A DNA stretch of 64,000 nucleotides from an uncultured Tateyamaria sp. (GCF_947503415.1 NZ_CANNDS010000001.1:2018501-2082500); one strand, 5' to 3'; positions 1 to 8,248 are shown, counted from the stretch's first letter. Notes: a model not told the origin generated them from the sequence alone. Numbers and translations: made by a program.

Positions 1-1
1 C

Positions 2-190
2 GCGCCGCTGCCGCAAATCTCTTTCTGCCCGACGGGTGGGGTGAGCATGGCCAATGCCGACAGCTACCTCAGCCTGCCGAATGTCGTCTGTGCGGGTGGC
101 AGCTGGGTGGCCCCCAAGGACAAGGTGTTGGCTGGAGACTGGGCCGGGATCGAAGCACTGGCGCGGGAGGCGGCTGGCTTGGCGCGATAG
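2..190 (+). CDS. eda: KDPG/KHG aldolase, C-terminal fragment
   Basis: Only the last 62 codons lie in the window; the gene begins upstream. The readable frame starts at base 2 and ends with TAG at 188-190. The peptide contains [10 protein letters not shown] and [11 protein letters not shown], the phosphate-binding end of the class I TIM-barrel 2-dehydro-3-deoxyphosphogluconate aldolases. The family cleaves KDPG to pyruvate and glyceraldehyde-3-phosphate in the Entner-Doudoroff pathway, the usual sugar route in roseobacters. A hairpin shared with rpmE follows. The call rests on the C-terminus alone. Confidence 0.85.
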   Translation, partial: APLPQISFCPTGGVSMANADSYLSLPNVVCAGGSWVAPKDKVLAGDWAGIEALAREAAGLAR

Positions 191-240
191 GCGTTGCGGC
201 GTTGAGAAAATTCGGCGAATTTTCTTGGTCGCTCAATAAA

Positions 241-267
241 AAAGGCCACCCGCACTGGGTGGCCTTT
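241..267. terminator. Bidirectional rho-independent terminator between eda and rpmE
   Basis: An 11-bp stem (AAAGGCCACCC / GGGTGGCCTTT) closes a short loop. It has A residues on one side and TTT on the other. It lies between the converging 3' ends of eda (plus) and rpmE (minus) and could stop transcription from both. Confidence 0.8.
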
Positions 268-289
268 GTCGTTTCTCTGGCAGATCGGT

Positions 290-511
290 TTAGAAACCCA
301 GACCTGCGTACTTGTTCTTGAACTTCGACACACGGCCGCCAGTGTCCATCAGGCGCGACGAACCACCCGTCCACGCAGGATGTACGGAGGGGTCGATGTC
401 CAGCGACAGCTGGTCGCCTTCCTTGCCCCATGTCGATTTCATTTGAACCACTGTGCCGTCCGTCATCTTGACGTCGATGATGTGGTAGTCGGGATGCGTA
501 TCGGCCTTCAT
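290..511 (-). CDS. rpmE: 50S ribosomal protein L31
   Basis: A 73-residue protein starting [10 protein letters not shown], with [12 protein letters not shown] and a C-terminal [13 protein letters not shown], typical of alphaproteobacterial bL31. No CxxC zinc pair is visible, so it is the zinc-independent form. The ATG overlaps the rplS stop by four bases (ATGA), which points to translational coupling. It is the last gene of the rplS-rpmE pair and is followed by the terminator shared with eda. Confidence 0.95.
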   Translation of the reverse strand: MKADTHPDYHIIDVKMTDGTVVQMKSTWGKEGDQLSLDIDPSVHPAWTGGSSRLMDTGGRVSKFKNKYAGLGF

Positions 512-894
512 GCCTTGGCTCCTTCGGACTTGGGTTTGTAGTTGGTGACTTCCGCGATCCGGGCCGATTTGCCGCGGCGGGTGCGGAGGTAGTACAGTTT
601 GGCGCGACGCACACGACCGCGGCGGACCACGGTGATGCTGTCGATGTTGGTCGAATAGAGGGGGAACACCCGCTCTACGCCTTCGCCAAAGGAAATCTTT
701 CGAACGGTGAACGATCCGGCAATGCCGTGGCCGTTGTTGCGGGCGATGCAGACGCCTTCGTAGTTCTGGACACGGGTGCGCGTGCCTTCGGTCACCTTGT
801 AGCCGACGCGGATGGTGTCACCGGCTTTGAAGTCGGGGATGTCTTTCCCCAGGGCGGCAATTTGCTCCGCCTCGATTTGTGCGATCAGGTCCAT
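508..894 (-). CDS. rplS: 50S ribosomal protein L19
   Basis: A 128-residue bL19 with [13 protein letters not shown], the [17 protein letters not shown] core and the basic [14 protein letters not shown] stretch. I start at MDLIAQ (894) because GGAG sits eight bases upstream; the in-frame ATG at 909 lies before that Shine-Dalgarno sequence. L19 sits at the 30S/50S interface. It normally follows trmD directly, but here an RTX gene lies between them, so rplS-rpmE probably has its own promoter in the 236-bp gap at 895-1130. Confidence 0.95.
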   Translation of the reverse strand: MDLIAQIEAEQIAALGKDIPDFKAGDTIRVGYKVTEGTRTRVQNYEGVCIARNNGHGIAGSFTVRKISFGEGVERVFPLYSTNIDSITVVRRGRVRRAKLYYLRTRRGKSARIAEVTNYKPKSEGAKA

Positions 895-1130
895 TGACCA
901 TCTCCTCATGATGCTCGTGGTTTTTCCACGAAGGTTTGTCGCGCCTCAGAGCTCTGTATCTTCACCGGGTCCACCGCAGTGCCCGCCAGAGGTCAGGTCA
1001 TCATTTCTGTATGGATCTGGTGCGAGAGGTTCGTGCCGAAGAAGACACCACGCGCCAAATCGTCCGAATCCAGTAACCGGGTCCGAACAAGCGCCGTATA
1101 GGCGCAGGCTGGAAACGGGTCAAGGGGGCG

Positions 1131-2531
1131 TCAGGCGGTCAGCGCGTCGTACTCGGCCTGATTTAGAAGGACGATGTCATTCACGGAAAACGACGTGTTG
1201 TCGATCTGGTGGTAATGCGCTCGGGGGATGTCATCGAAGTAAAGGTTGTCGGCTTCCCGTGCGCGCAATTCCTGCCAATCGTCATTGTCATACAGGTCTA
1301 TCCTGTTTGAGGGGAATTCCTCCGCAATCGCGCGATACGGCTGTTCAATTGTCACGCGCGCGACCACTTCATCGTCCACACGAACTTCGAATTGATATGC
1401 GGATGCCCATCCTGGATAGTAATTGTTCGCTTCTGCCGTGAGCGTGACCGTCGGTGTGCCTTCGCCCGTGTGCAAGATCGCCAGCGTGTCGGTATCCAAG
1501 TCGAAATCATGGATGGTGGCAGCGCTGTCTGACCATTGGTCTTCCTCTGCTGAGACAAGATCCTCGTTGTGCGACGAATGCGCGACGACGAACAGTTCCG
1601 AACCGTCTTCGTCATAGCCCTGGTCGTTGTCGGACAGCACGATTGTGTCGTTGCCAATCCCGCCATGCAGAATGTCCCGTGATGCGCCCTGGATGCCGTC
1701 CACTGGTCTGCCGATCTCCGCAGCAACCAAGACGTCATCACCCGCGCCGCCAAGAACGGTGTCCTCCCCCTCTCCGCCTATAACGGTGTCGTTGCCGTCG
1801 TCACCGAAGGTGGAATCGTCGCCATCCCCGCCTGAGACCCCATCATCTCCGGTCCCACCGCTGATGGTGTCGTCTCCTGCACCACCGCGGGCCAAATCGT
1901 CACCGCTGCCGCCGATGACGTTGTCGTTGCCGTCATTGCCCTTGAGAGTGTCGTTGCCGTCGCCACCGTCGACCGTGTCATCGCCGGCCTCTGCCTTGAG
2001 GTCGTCGTTCCCGCGTTCACCGATCAGCACATCGTTGCCCGCACCGCCCAGCACCGTGTCGTTGCCGGACCTTCCGTTCAGGACGTCGTTTCCATTTCCA
2101 CCGTCAAGATCGTCATTGCCGGATGCGCCCGACAGGGTGTCGTCGCCTGCGCCCCCGTCGATTGTGTCGCGACCTTGCCCGCCGTCCAGCCAGTCGTTGC
2201 CCGCGCCGCCGGTGATTTCGTCCTGACCCATGTCGCCAAAGGCACTGTCGTCGCCCGCACCGCCGTCAATGAGGTCGTTGTTGCGCGCGCCACGCAGCTC
2301 ATCGTCATCCTCTCCACCGGTCAGCGTGTCATGGCCCCAGCCACCAATCAGCGTGTCGTTGCCCGCGTCGCCGCTCAGATCATCGTTGCCATGCTGGCCG
2401 TTGATCAGATCGTCGCCGTCGCCCCCCTCAACAACGTCGCTGCCATGTGTGCCCCTGATCTCGTCATCCTGATCGGTCGCCACAAAAACAGCGCCAGCTG
2501 ACAGGCCAAGCATCGCCAAAAGGTATAGCAT
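1131..2531 (-). CDS. RTX (hemolysin-type calcium-binding) repeat protein
   Basis: A 466-residue protein. A short hydrophobic N-terminus (MLYLLAMLGLSAGAVFVAT) is followed from about residue 20 to 290 by nearly uninterrupted glycine/aspartate nonapeptides of the GGxGxDxLxG type, which form Ca2+-binding beta-rolls in this family. The last 170 residues are an acidic domain I do not recognise. I chose the ATG at 2531 because GGGGGA lies eight bases upstream; a GTG at 2585 is in frame but has no such site. Such proteins are usually surface-bound or exported by type I systems, but no exporter lies in the window. It separates trmD from rplS. Confidence 0.85.
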   Translation of the reverse strand: MLYLLAMLGLSAGAVFVATDQDDEIRGTHGSDVVEGGDGDDLINGQHGNDDLSGDAGNDTLIGGWGHDTLTGGEDDDELRGARNNDLIDGGAGDDSAFGDMGQDEITGGAGNDWLDGGQGRDTIDGGAGDDTLSGASGNDDLDGGNGNDVLNGRSGNDTVLGGAGNDVLIGERGNDDLKAEAGDDTVDGGDGNDTLKGNDGNDNVIGGSGDDLARGGAGDDTISGGTGDDGVSGGDGDDSTFGDDGNDTVIGGEGEDTVLGGAGDDVLVAAEIGRPVDGIQGASRDILHGGIGNDTIVLSDNDQGYDEDGSELFVVAHSSHNEDLVSAEEDQWSDSAATIHDFDLDTDTLAILHTGEGTPTVTLTAEANNYYPGWASAYQFEVRVDDEVVARVTIEQPYRAIAEEFPSNRIDLYDNDDWQELRAREADNLYFDDIPRAHYHQIDNTSFSVNDIVLLNQAEYDALTA

Positions 2532-2663
2532 ATAGAGTGTCCCCCAGGACGTCCGAGACGCTTGAGCGCGCCGTTTTACGACCACTACCAGAGGCTGCCC
2601 GGATTTGTGTCAGATTTCTTCAGAAAAAATGGCTGCGATGCTAAATAAACAGATATGCGGCAT

Positions 2664-2686
2664 ACTGTTTCCAAATGCGAAACAGT
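2664..2686. promoter_or_regulatory. Inverted repeat upstream of the RTX gene
   Basis: A perfect 8-bp inverted repeat, ACTGTTTC and GAAACAGT, with a 7-base spacer. It lies ten bases past the trmD stop and about 130 bp before the RTX start. No T-run follows on either strand, so an operator or attenuating hairpin is as likely as a terminator. Confidence 0.35.
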
Positions 2687-2695
2687 GTGGTGGGG

Positions 2696-3487
2696 CTAAG
2701 GGGTGGTATCCCGCTTGGCCCAAAGGTCGGGCCGACGTTCTCGGGTCAGCTTTTCGGACATCTTCTGTCGCCATTCGGCGATCTTGCCGTGGTTGCCGTT
2801 CATCAACACGTCTGGAATGTCATGCCCCTCCCATGTGGCAGGGCGCGTGTATTGGGGATGCTCCAATAACCCGCTGGAATGGCTTTCCTCAACTGCGCTC
2901 TCCGCATTGCCGAGCACACCGGGCAGCAGCCGTACAGTGGCATCCAGCATCGCCTGCGCTGCAATCTCGCCCCCGGTCATCACGAAGTCACCCAGTGACA
3001 CCTCGGTGACGCCCCAATGCTCCAGCACGCGTTCGTCCACGCCCTCGAACCGGCCACACAGCATGGTGACACCGTCACAGCGCGCCAGATCGCGGGCCAT
3101 GGTCTGATCAAAGCGCTGTCCCCGCGGGGACATGTACAGGATCGGCCAGCGCCCGCGCGCGTGGGCTTGCGCCTCGGCCAACGCTGCACTGACCACATCG
3201 GCGCGCAGAACCATGCCAGCGCCGCCGCCCGCAGGTGTGTCATCGACATTGCGGTGCTTGCCGATGCCGTGGGCGCGCAGGTCATGGGTATGCAATTGCC
3301 ATTTGCCGTCCTGTAGCGCCTTGCCCGTCAGGGATGCGCCCAGCACACCCGGAAAGGTCTCTGGAAACAGGGTCACGATGCGGGCTTGCCATACGCCGAC
3401 AAGATCAGGGGCCTCGTCCATCAGAGATGTGGGTTTGGACGTGGGGCGGATCGCCTTGCGGCCATGTGATTTTGCAGCAGGTTTCAT
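2696..3487 (-). CDS. trmD: tRNA (guanine-N1)-methyltransferase
   Basis: A 263-residue SPOUT-class enzyme that makes m1G37 next to the anticodon and so prevents frameshifting. Visible signatures are ARIVTLFPETFPG, the knot motifs MLCGRFEGVDERVLE and SLGDFVMTGGE, and the C-terminal LLEHPQYTRPATWEG. I start at MKPAAKSHG (3487) rather than the upstream ATG at 3529, for family length. About 30 extra basic residues precede the conserved core. It belongs to the rimM-trmD-rplS translation cluster but is flanked by unrelated insertions on both sides. Confidence 0.93.
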   Translation of the reverse strand: MKPAAKSHGRKAIRPTSKPTSLMDEAPDLVGVWQARIVTLFPETFPGVLGASLTGKALQDGKWQLHTHDLRAHGIGKHRNVDDTPAGGGAGMVLRADVVSAALAEAQAHARGRWPILYMSPRGQRFDQTMARDLARCDGVTMLCGRFEGVDERVLEHWGVTEVSLGDFVMTGGEIAAQAMLDATVRLLPGVLGNAESAVEESHSSGLLEHPQYTRPATWEGHDIPDVLMNGNHGKIAEWRQKMSEKLTRERRPDLWAKRDTTP

Positions 3488-3563
3488 TGTGGCTCTCGTA
3501 GGGCTGGCGCGGCCTGTGTATGCGGGCAACCGAGGTGCGATGGCAAGGTACGACGTATGTGGG

Positions 3564-4343
3564 TCAACCGTGCTGCTTTTTCAGGGCTTTGCGCGCCGCG
3601 CGGTAGGCGTCGCCTTTCAAATCGGATCTGTTCAGAGCCAGCAGAGCGTCGCGCGCCGCTTGTGGCATACCGACATTTGCGCGGGGCTGGGGGCGCATTC
3701 TGGTGCGCACAGAGGGAGGGAGCCCGGTTAGATCAAGGATCGGATCGAGAGGGCCCAGTGCGAGGTTGGCGGACTGTTCCAGCTTCTGTTCTTCAACGGC
3801 GACATCAGGACATCTGCGTCGAACATCAGCGATGATCTCGTCAAAATCTGCTGAGCGGGCGTATGTTTCGGCATATTCCTGAGCAGATCGCTTGATGCGG
3901 ATGGCCCGCAGGTGCTGCGTATGACAACTGCGCAGCCACGGGTCCGGCGCGCGGGTTGTGTAGACCAGTGTTACATCCATGTCCGGACGCGCAGCGGTCC
4001 ATGCCGACACCAGGGCCTCCGCCAGTTGTGGCGTGGCATCATAGGTGGTCAATCCACGTCGCCCCGGCATGTGGCCGCTCAGATCCTCGGAACTGATCAG
4101 CATCGGGACGTCGTCCTGCCATCCTGCCAGCAGTTCGGCGGCTTCATATCGGACGTAGGCAAGGTCAACCGGTTTACGGCTTGCCGACCATGCACGCGTT
4201 GCCTCGCACAGTGCGTGCATGTCGGCTCGCAAGGTGATGTGCAGGTGCCCGTCCAGGATATCCCGGTTGGCTTGCAGTGTCTTCTGAACCGACTTCGTGC
4301 CCGTTTTGTGAAAGCCCAGATGCGCGATCAGGCGCGCCGTCAT
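3564..4343 (-). CDS. Sulfotransferase-like protein
   Basis: A 259-residue protein whose N-terminus, [15 protein letters not shown] (about residues 9-23), matches the 5'-phosphosulfate (PAPS) binding loop of sulfotransferase-like proteins. The rest is weakly recognisable; [16 protein letters not shown] would be the strand with the 3'-phosphate-binding Arg/Ser. The substrate is unknown. The ATG overlaps the rimM stop by four bases, so it is co-translated with rimM, an unusual place for such an enzyme. Confidence is good for the fold and low for the activity. Confidence 0.7.
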   Translation of the reverse strand: MTARLIAHLGFHKTGTKSVQKTLQANRDILDGHLHITLRADMHALCEATRAWSASRKPVDLAYVRYEAAELLAGWQDDVPMLISSEDLSGHMPGRRGLTTYDATPQLAEALVSAWTAARPDMDVTLVYTTRAPDPWLRSCHTQHLRAIRIKRSAQEYAETYARSADFDEIIADVRRRCPDVAVEEQKLEQSANLALGPLDPILDLTGLPPSVRTRMRPQPRANVGMPQAARDALLALNRSDLKGDAYRAARKALKKQHG

Positions 4344-4852
4344 GTATCGAACAGACCTTCGGGCGGGTCCGCGATGATACGGCGGGCTGACATGTCGACT
4401 GTGGGGACCGCGGATTTGGTGAAGGGCAACAGTACAGTCGTGGTCGCACCGGGTGCATGTACTTCCAAAAGATCACTTGCCCCGTGATTTTGCACGGATT
4501 TCACGCGCCCCAATGACGCACCGCCGGTATCAAAGACATCGAGCCCGACCAGATCGGTATAATAGAATTCATCATCCGGCAGATGAGGAAGCTGCTCACG
4601 GCGCGCAAATAGCTGCGTGCCCTTGAGCGCATCGGCCTCTTCCTTGGTTGCAACTTCTGCAATCCGCACCACAAAGCCGTTCTTCATCGGACGGACAATC
4701 GCGAGAGAGAAGGCGCGATTGCCATCTTCGGTTGTGAGAGGGCTGTAGGTTTCGATATCGTCGGGATTGGCGCAGAACGACTTGAGACGCACTTCACCCT
4801 GCACGCCGTAAGAGCCGCCGATGGCACCCACACAGATCAGATCGTCACTCAC
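4340..4852 (-). CDS. rimM: Ribosome maturation factor RimM
   Basis: RimM binds S19 and assists maturation of the 30S head. The N-terminal barrel shows [21 protein letters not shown] and the PRC-barrel half shows [12 protein letters not shown] and [18 protein letters not shown] choose the GTG at 4852 (170 residues): GGAG lies nine bases upstream and the start then overlaps the preceding small gene by eight bases. The longer ATG start at 4894 adds 14 atypical residues. Confidence 0.92.
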   Translation of the reverse strand: MSDDLICVGAIGGSYGVQGEVRLKSFCANPDDIETYSPLTTEDGNRAFSLAIVRPMKNGFVVRIAEVATKEEADALKGTQLFARREQLPHLPDDEFYYTDLVGLDVFDTGGASLGRVKSVQNHGASDLLEVHAPGATTTVLLPFTKSAVPTVDMSARRIIADPPEGLFDT

Positions 4853-4982
4853 TCCAGCATACTCCGTCTCGCATCGCGCCACCTTGACCCGCACACGCCT
4901 CAGCCGCTTGGCTGCGTTCGAACATCAAACCGGCCACGAAGGCGATCAGGATCAGGACAGTTGTGCGGATCAATCCGAACAT
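4845..4982 (-). CDS. Small single-pass membrane protein upstream of rimM
   Basis: A 45-residue protein, [22 protein letters not shown] followed by a short periplasmic tail with two Cys ([16 protein letters not shown]). It has one N-terminal membrane helix. GGAGAG eight bases before the ATG at 4982 supports this start. The tail resembles small roseobacter proteins with a C...GG...GVC pattern; the function is unknown. Its stop overlaps the rimM GTG. Confidence 0.65.
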   Translation of the reverse strand: MFGLIRTTVLILIAFVAGLMFERSQAAEACAGQGGAMRDGVCWSE

Positions 4983-5167
4983 CGGCTCACTCTCCGGTCC
5001 GGTTTGGACCATGCGGTGCATTTGCGACACGACACAGCGATTTGTCCAGTCTGTGGTTGCGTTGGTCGGGTGTGCTCGCCTAGTGATAGCTCACCGCGTC
5101 AGACAGCGCGGCAATGGAGAATTTATGTCGGTATAAGCGGGCACATGCCCCCGGCGTCGTGTAAACG

Positions 5168-5245
5168 ATGCAAGCAATGAACAAAATGCTCGCTTTGGCG
5201 ATGCTGTTGGTTTGTGCCCTTGGCTGTCTTGCTCACGATCTGTGA
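5168..5245 (+). CDS. Possible 25-residue lipopeptide
   Basis: A tiny frame with a hydrophobic signal-like stretch ending in LGC, reminiscent of a lipobox, and only five residues after the Cys. No clear ribosome-binding site precedes it. It may be a degraded entericidin-like gene or chance. It lies in the gap between the divergent small membrane gene and the GNAT gene. Confidence 0.2.
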   Translation: MQAMNKMLALAMLLVCALGCLAHDL

Positions 5246-5281
5246 GCGCATCTAACTTATTGAAATACTGAAAGGATGGCT

Positions 5282-5743
5282 ATGCCAGACCTCTATCAAA
5301 CGCGCCCTGCGCGCGACACCGACATCCCTTTTCTTGCCCCCATCGCCGAGGCTACCTTGTTTCCGGGTGACATGTTGCCCGACATGATGGCCCCGGCCTT
5401 GAGTGGGGACAGCGAGGACCTTTGGCTGGTGGTGGAGCAGGACGGCGCGCCCGTCGGCTTTGCCTTTGCCCAGCCCGAGGCGTTGACCGATCGCACGTGG
5501 AACTTGCGGGCGATTGCGACGGATCCCGGCCTGCATGGCAAGGGGGCAGGGACAGCGCTGATTGGCGCGGTCGAGACCCGATTGGCTGAGGCGCGTCTAT
5601 TGGTGATCGACACCACGCAGACCGAAGATCAGGACCGCGCGCGCCGGTTTTATGCGGCGCGTGGGTATGATCATGTCGCGACCATTCCGGCCTTCTTTGG
5701 CCCGGATGAAGACAAGGTGACCTTTGTCAAAACGCTGACCTGA
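5282..5743 (+). CDS. GNAT family N-acetyltransferase
   Basis: A 153-residue Gcn5-related acetyltransferase. The acetyl-CoA motif A is LRAIATDPGLHGKGAGTALI (Q/RxxGxG/A form), and the C-terminal RARRFYAARGYDHVATI is motif B. The AAAGG six bases upstream favours the second ATG (5282) over 5276. The substrate cannot be read from sequence. It is followed at about 110 bp by an SMR transporter on the same strand. Confidence 0.85.
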   Translation: MPDLYQTRPARDTDIPFLAPIAEATLFPGDMLPDMMAPALSGDSEDLWLVVEQDGAPVGFAFAQPEALTDRTWNLRAIATDPGLHGKGAGTALIGAVETRLAEARLLVIDTTQTEDQDRARRFYAARGYDHVATIPAFFGPDEDKVTFVKTLT

Positions 5744-5851
5744 CGGTTGGCACAGCATGGGCGGCAATGTCTGCCCATGCTTTTCTTCTTGCCTCCGGCG
5801 ACGCGCTGCCTAAGTTGTGAACCGATTAGTTCCAAATTTGAGGCGCGCACG

Positions 5852-6169
5852 ATGGCATGGTTTTATCTTGGCTTGGCAGCCATTTTCGAAGTGACGTTTG
5901 CGATGAGCATGAAATACGCAAATGGTTTCACAAATGCTAAGGCGACGGTCGTAACCATTGTGGCCGTCATCGCGGGCATCGGTTTTCTGACATTGGCGTT
6001 GCGGGATTTGCCGGTGAGTGTGGCCTATCCAATCTGGACGGCTGTTGGCACGTTGGGCACCGTCGCCTTGGGATATGCGTTTCTGGGAGAGGCGCTGACG
6101 CCGCTCAAGGTCTTGTCTGCATTGATGATTGTGGCGGGTGTTGCGGGTTTGAAAATCTCCGCCGGTTAG
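5852..6169 (+). CDS. SMR family efflux protein (SugE/Gdx-like)
   Basis: A 105-residue protein with four membrane helices, typical of small multidrug resistance dimers. MAWFYLGLAAIFEVTFAMSM carries the essential helix-1 Glu, and AYPIWTAVGTLG and the final LMIVAGVAGLKISAG are conserved. The FEV...K-YANGFT arrangement looks more like the SugE/guanidinium-exporter branch than EmrE, though this is only a reading of the helix-1 motif. Its stop overlaps the bluB stop (convergent). Confidence 0.85.
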   Translation: MAWFYLGLAAIFEVTFAMSMKYANGFTNAKATVVTIVAVIAGIGFLTLALRDLPVSVAYPIWTAVGTLGTVALGYAFLGEALTPLKVLSALMIVAGVAGLKISAG

Positions 6170-6792
6170 CGGCTTTCGATGATCAGATCGTGGCGGTGCT
6201 CCCACCCGGTGTGTTCGAGTTCGGGGGTGTCCGCCTGTTCCTCGGGCCAGCCGACGCACATGTAGGCCACCAGTGACCATGCGTCCGGCACGTTCAGATC
6301 GCGGCAAAGCTGGTCGGGATCAAGGATGGACACCCACCCCATGCCCAGCCCTTCGGACCGGGCGGCGAGCCACATCAGCGTCACGGCCCCCACCACGGAA
6401 TAGCGGCGCATTTCCGGCATTGTGCCAGCGCCCAGACCCGATCCTTGAGTGGTGCTGTCATCGCAGAAAATGGCAAGGTGTTCAGGGGCTTCGGCCATGC
6501 CGGAGAGCTTGAGCTGGCTGTATTTTTCTGCCCTGTCGCCGTCATAGCCCGCAAGGGCCTGCGCGTTGGCGGTCTTGTAGTTGTCGAGGGCGGCGGCGCG
6601 GGCGGTGTCGCTTTGGACACGGATGATGCGCCAGGGCTCGGACAGACCCACGGAGGGGGCCAGCGAAAACGTGTCGAGGCAGCGCATCAGCACTGCCTCG
6701 GGCACGGGATCTGAGCGAAAGCGGCGCACATCGCGCCGCCACGCCATCAGGGTCAAAAGCTGGTTGCGAAACTCATCCGGGAATGTGTCCAC
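6166..6792 (-). CDS. bluB: 5,6-dimethylbenzimidazole synthase BluB
   Basis: A flavin-destroying nitroreductase-fold enzyme that converts FMNH2 and O2 to the lower ligand of B12. Visible motifs are LMAWRRDVRRFRSDPVPE, LAPSVGLSEPWRIIRV, and VVGAVTLMWLAARSEGLGMGWVS, which separate BluB from general nitroreductases. The frame stays open back through rpsP; I take the GTG at 6792 (208 residues), preceded by AGGGA and 16 bases downstream of the rpsP stop. cobD and cobC lie 20 kb away, so B12 genes are scattered. Confidence 0.85.
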   Translation of the reverse strand: MDTFPDEFRNQLLTLMAWRRDVRRFRSDPVPEAVLMRCLDTFSLAPSVGLSEPWRIIRVQSDTARAAALDNYKTANAQALAGYDGDRAEKYSQLKLSGMAEAPEHLAIFCDDSTTQGSGLGAGTMPEMRRYSVVGAVTLMWLAARSEGLGMGWVSILDPDQLCRDLNVPDAWSLVAYMCVGWPEEQADTPELEHTGWEHRHDLIIESR

Positions 6793-6808
6793 CAGCTCAA
6801 GTCCCTGA

Positions 6809-7198
6809 TTACTCTGCTGTTTCTTCAGCAGGCGCTTCTTCGGCGGGTGCTTCGGATGCGGCAGCGGCCTTGGCGGCTTTCTCTTCTGCGCGCTCTTGCG
6901 CTTTCTTGCCGGGCTCACCCTTGTTGGGGTTGTTGCGCTCTTTCTTGTCCATGACGCCTGCAGCTTCGAGCATGCGGGCGATCCGGTCTGTGGGCTGTGC
7001 GCCCTCACCCAGCCAGTATTGCACGCGTTCCATGTTCATTTTCACGCGCTCTTCGCTGTCTTTGGGCAGGAGCGGGTTATAGGTGCCCAGCTTTTCGATG
7101 TAGCGGCCATCGCGGGGCATGCGGCTGTCGGCTGCCACGATGCGGTAGAAGGGACGCTTTTTCGAGCCGCCGCGGGCGAGACGAATTTTCATAGCCAT
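6809..7198 (-). CDS. rpsP: 30S ribosomal protein S16
   Basis: bS16 with [19 protein letters not shown] and [18 protein letters not shown]. At 129 residues it is much longer than the E. coli protein because of a C-terminal tail rich in Lys, Glu and Ala (from about residue 85), common in alphaproteobacteria. AGGA eight bases upstream supports the ATG at 7198. The usual neighbour rimM lies 2 kb further on, separated by bluB and the GNAT/SMR pair. Confidence 0.95.
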   Translation of the reverse strand: MAMKIRLARGGSKKRPFYRIVAADSRMPRDGRYIEKLGTYNPLLPKDSEERVKMNMERVQYWLGEGAQPTDRIARMLEAAGVMDKKERNNPNKGEPGKKAQERAEEKAAKAAAASEAPAEEAPAEETAE

Positions 7199-7227
7199 GG
7201 TGTATTTCCTTTTGTTTTCAGTTGGGT

Positions 7228-7246
7228 GGTGGGCAAATTGCCCACC
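7228..7246. repeat. REP-like palindrome between chorismate mutase and rpsP
   Basis: A perfect 9-bp inverted repeat with one central base, GGTGGGCAA-A-TTGCCCACC, directly after the chorismate mutase stop and followed by CTACG. It resembles the GTGGGCAA-type REP palindromes dispersed in many proteobacterial genomes. It could form a hairpin in the mRNA before rpsP. Confidence 0.55.
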
Positions 7247-7543
7247 CTACGTTTGGTGTTTTTGGTGGTGCTGAATGACTTCAGCGATGATGAAGTTCAG
7301 GAACTTCTTGGCAAATTCCGGGTCCAGATCGGCCCGATTTGCCAAATCTTCGAGCCGTGCGATCTGTGCTGCTTCGCGCGTCGGATCGGAGGGCGGAAGG
7401 TCGTGTTCGGCCTTGAGTTTCCCCACGGCCTGCGTGTGTTTGAACCGCTCGCCCAGAGTATAGACGAGGATCGCATCGAGCCGGTCGATGCTGGCGCGAT
7501 GATCGGCCAGCACCTCGGCGGCGCGGGTGACAGCGTCGGTCAT
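7247..7543 (-). CDS. Chorismate mutase (AroQ type)
   Basis: A 98-residue all-helical monofunctional AroQ enzyme. The first helix RASIDRLDAILVYTLGERFKHT carries the active-site Arg, the middle has VGKLKAEHDLPPSDPTREAAQIARLE with the catalytic Lys and Glu side chains, and the third helix ends the protein. It converts chorismate to prephenate for Phe and Tyr synthesis. It sits between the ffh operon and rpsP. Confidence 0.88.
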   Translation of the reverse strand: MTDAVTRAAEVLADHRASIDRLDAILVYTLGERFKHTQAVGKLKAEHDLPPSDPTREAAQIARLEDLANRADLDPEFAKKFLNFIIAEVIQHHQKHQT

Positions 7544-7578
7544 GGGCGGTCCTTTCGGGGTCCAAAATACCCGGCAAA

Positions 7579-7626
7579 CAGGGTGTCACCCCCCGTGCAC
7601 CATGCGTACACCCCTCGTGCACCCCC
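7579..7626. repeat. 48-bp phased repeat element, copy 1
   Basis: Four CACC-containing units spaced exactly 11 bp apart (CACC at 7587, 7598, 7609 and 7620), the last three in the form GTGCACC or GTACACC. A copy identical at 45 of 48 positions lies at 21585-21632. It is intergenic, 36 bp upstream of the chorismate mutase start. No known element is assigned. Confidence 0.7.
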
Positions 7627-7651
7627 ACCGTGAAGGTGGGGTAAGGTTTCG

Positions 7652-8248
7652 TTAATCAAGTGCCCATCCTTTCGGTTTGAACATCGGGTCGGCGTAGTGG
7701 CCGATTTCCATCTCGATCCCGTGCGCCAATTGGCTGCCATCCAGCGCTTGCGGTGACGGGTGGCGGTAGACGGCGTCGGAGCCGTCGATGGTCTGTGCCG
7801 TCTTGTCTTTGATCGCGCCCAGACGCTCGGCCAGCCGGATGCTGTCGAGGTTCATTGGGTCGATATAGCTGACCGCCCCGTCCCAGCCGCCTGCGTAGTA
7901 ATGCGCGCGTACGGCATGCGTGGCTTCGAGCGCGTAGCCCTTGCCGGATTTGTCGGGCCAGATGATCCAGGCGATTTCCCGTTCGGGCCAACCCGCCGGC
8001 TGCCAACCGCCCGCCATGCCGTAGGTTTCATCCGTGTCCTTGTCGTGGATCATCCACATGCCGAAGCCGCGAATGTCCCAGTGCCCGATCTCTGCGGCAT
8101 AAAGCATCCACGCCTCATAGGCATTGAGCGGCCCACCCATGAAGCGCGACCGGTACGACGCGAAGGTCGCCTTGAAGTTCGGGTAATCCTCGGGCTGGGG
8201 ACCGCGCAGCATAAGGCGCCGTGTTTCGAGTGTGGGGATATCGGTCAT
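7652..8248 (-). CDS. GNAT family N-acetyltransferase (RimJ/RimL-type), copy 3
   Basis: A 198-residue Acetyltransf_3-type protein: TLETRRLMLRGPQPEDYPNF, a conserved FMGGPL segment, ERIAW-like strand EREIAWIIWPDKSGKGYALE (acetyl-CoA loop) and NLDSIRLAERLGA. It has a longer C-terminus than its two upstream paralogues. Its ATG overlaps the stop of the preceding acetyltransferase by four bases. The substrate is unknown. Confidence 0.85.
   Translation of the reverse strand: MTDIPTLETRRLMLRGPQPEDYPNFKATFASYRSRFMGGPLNAYEAWMLYAAEIGHWDIRGFGMWMIHDKDTDETYGMAGGWQPAGWPEREIAWIIWPDKSGKGYALEATHAVRAHYYAGGWDGAVSYIDPMNLDSIRLAERLGAIKDKTAQTIDGSDAVYRHPSPQALDGSQLAHGIEMEIGHYADPMFKPKGWALD

Noticed and set aside
1627-2226. 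Ser/Pro-rich plus-strand frame and apparent short tandem repeats resembling a CRISPR array
   Set aside because: The repeats are the coding repeats of the RTX protein read on the other strand; unit lengths follow 27-bp nonapeptide codons, with no constant repeat/unique spacer pattern.
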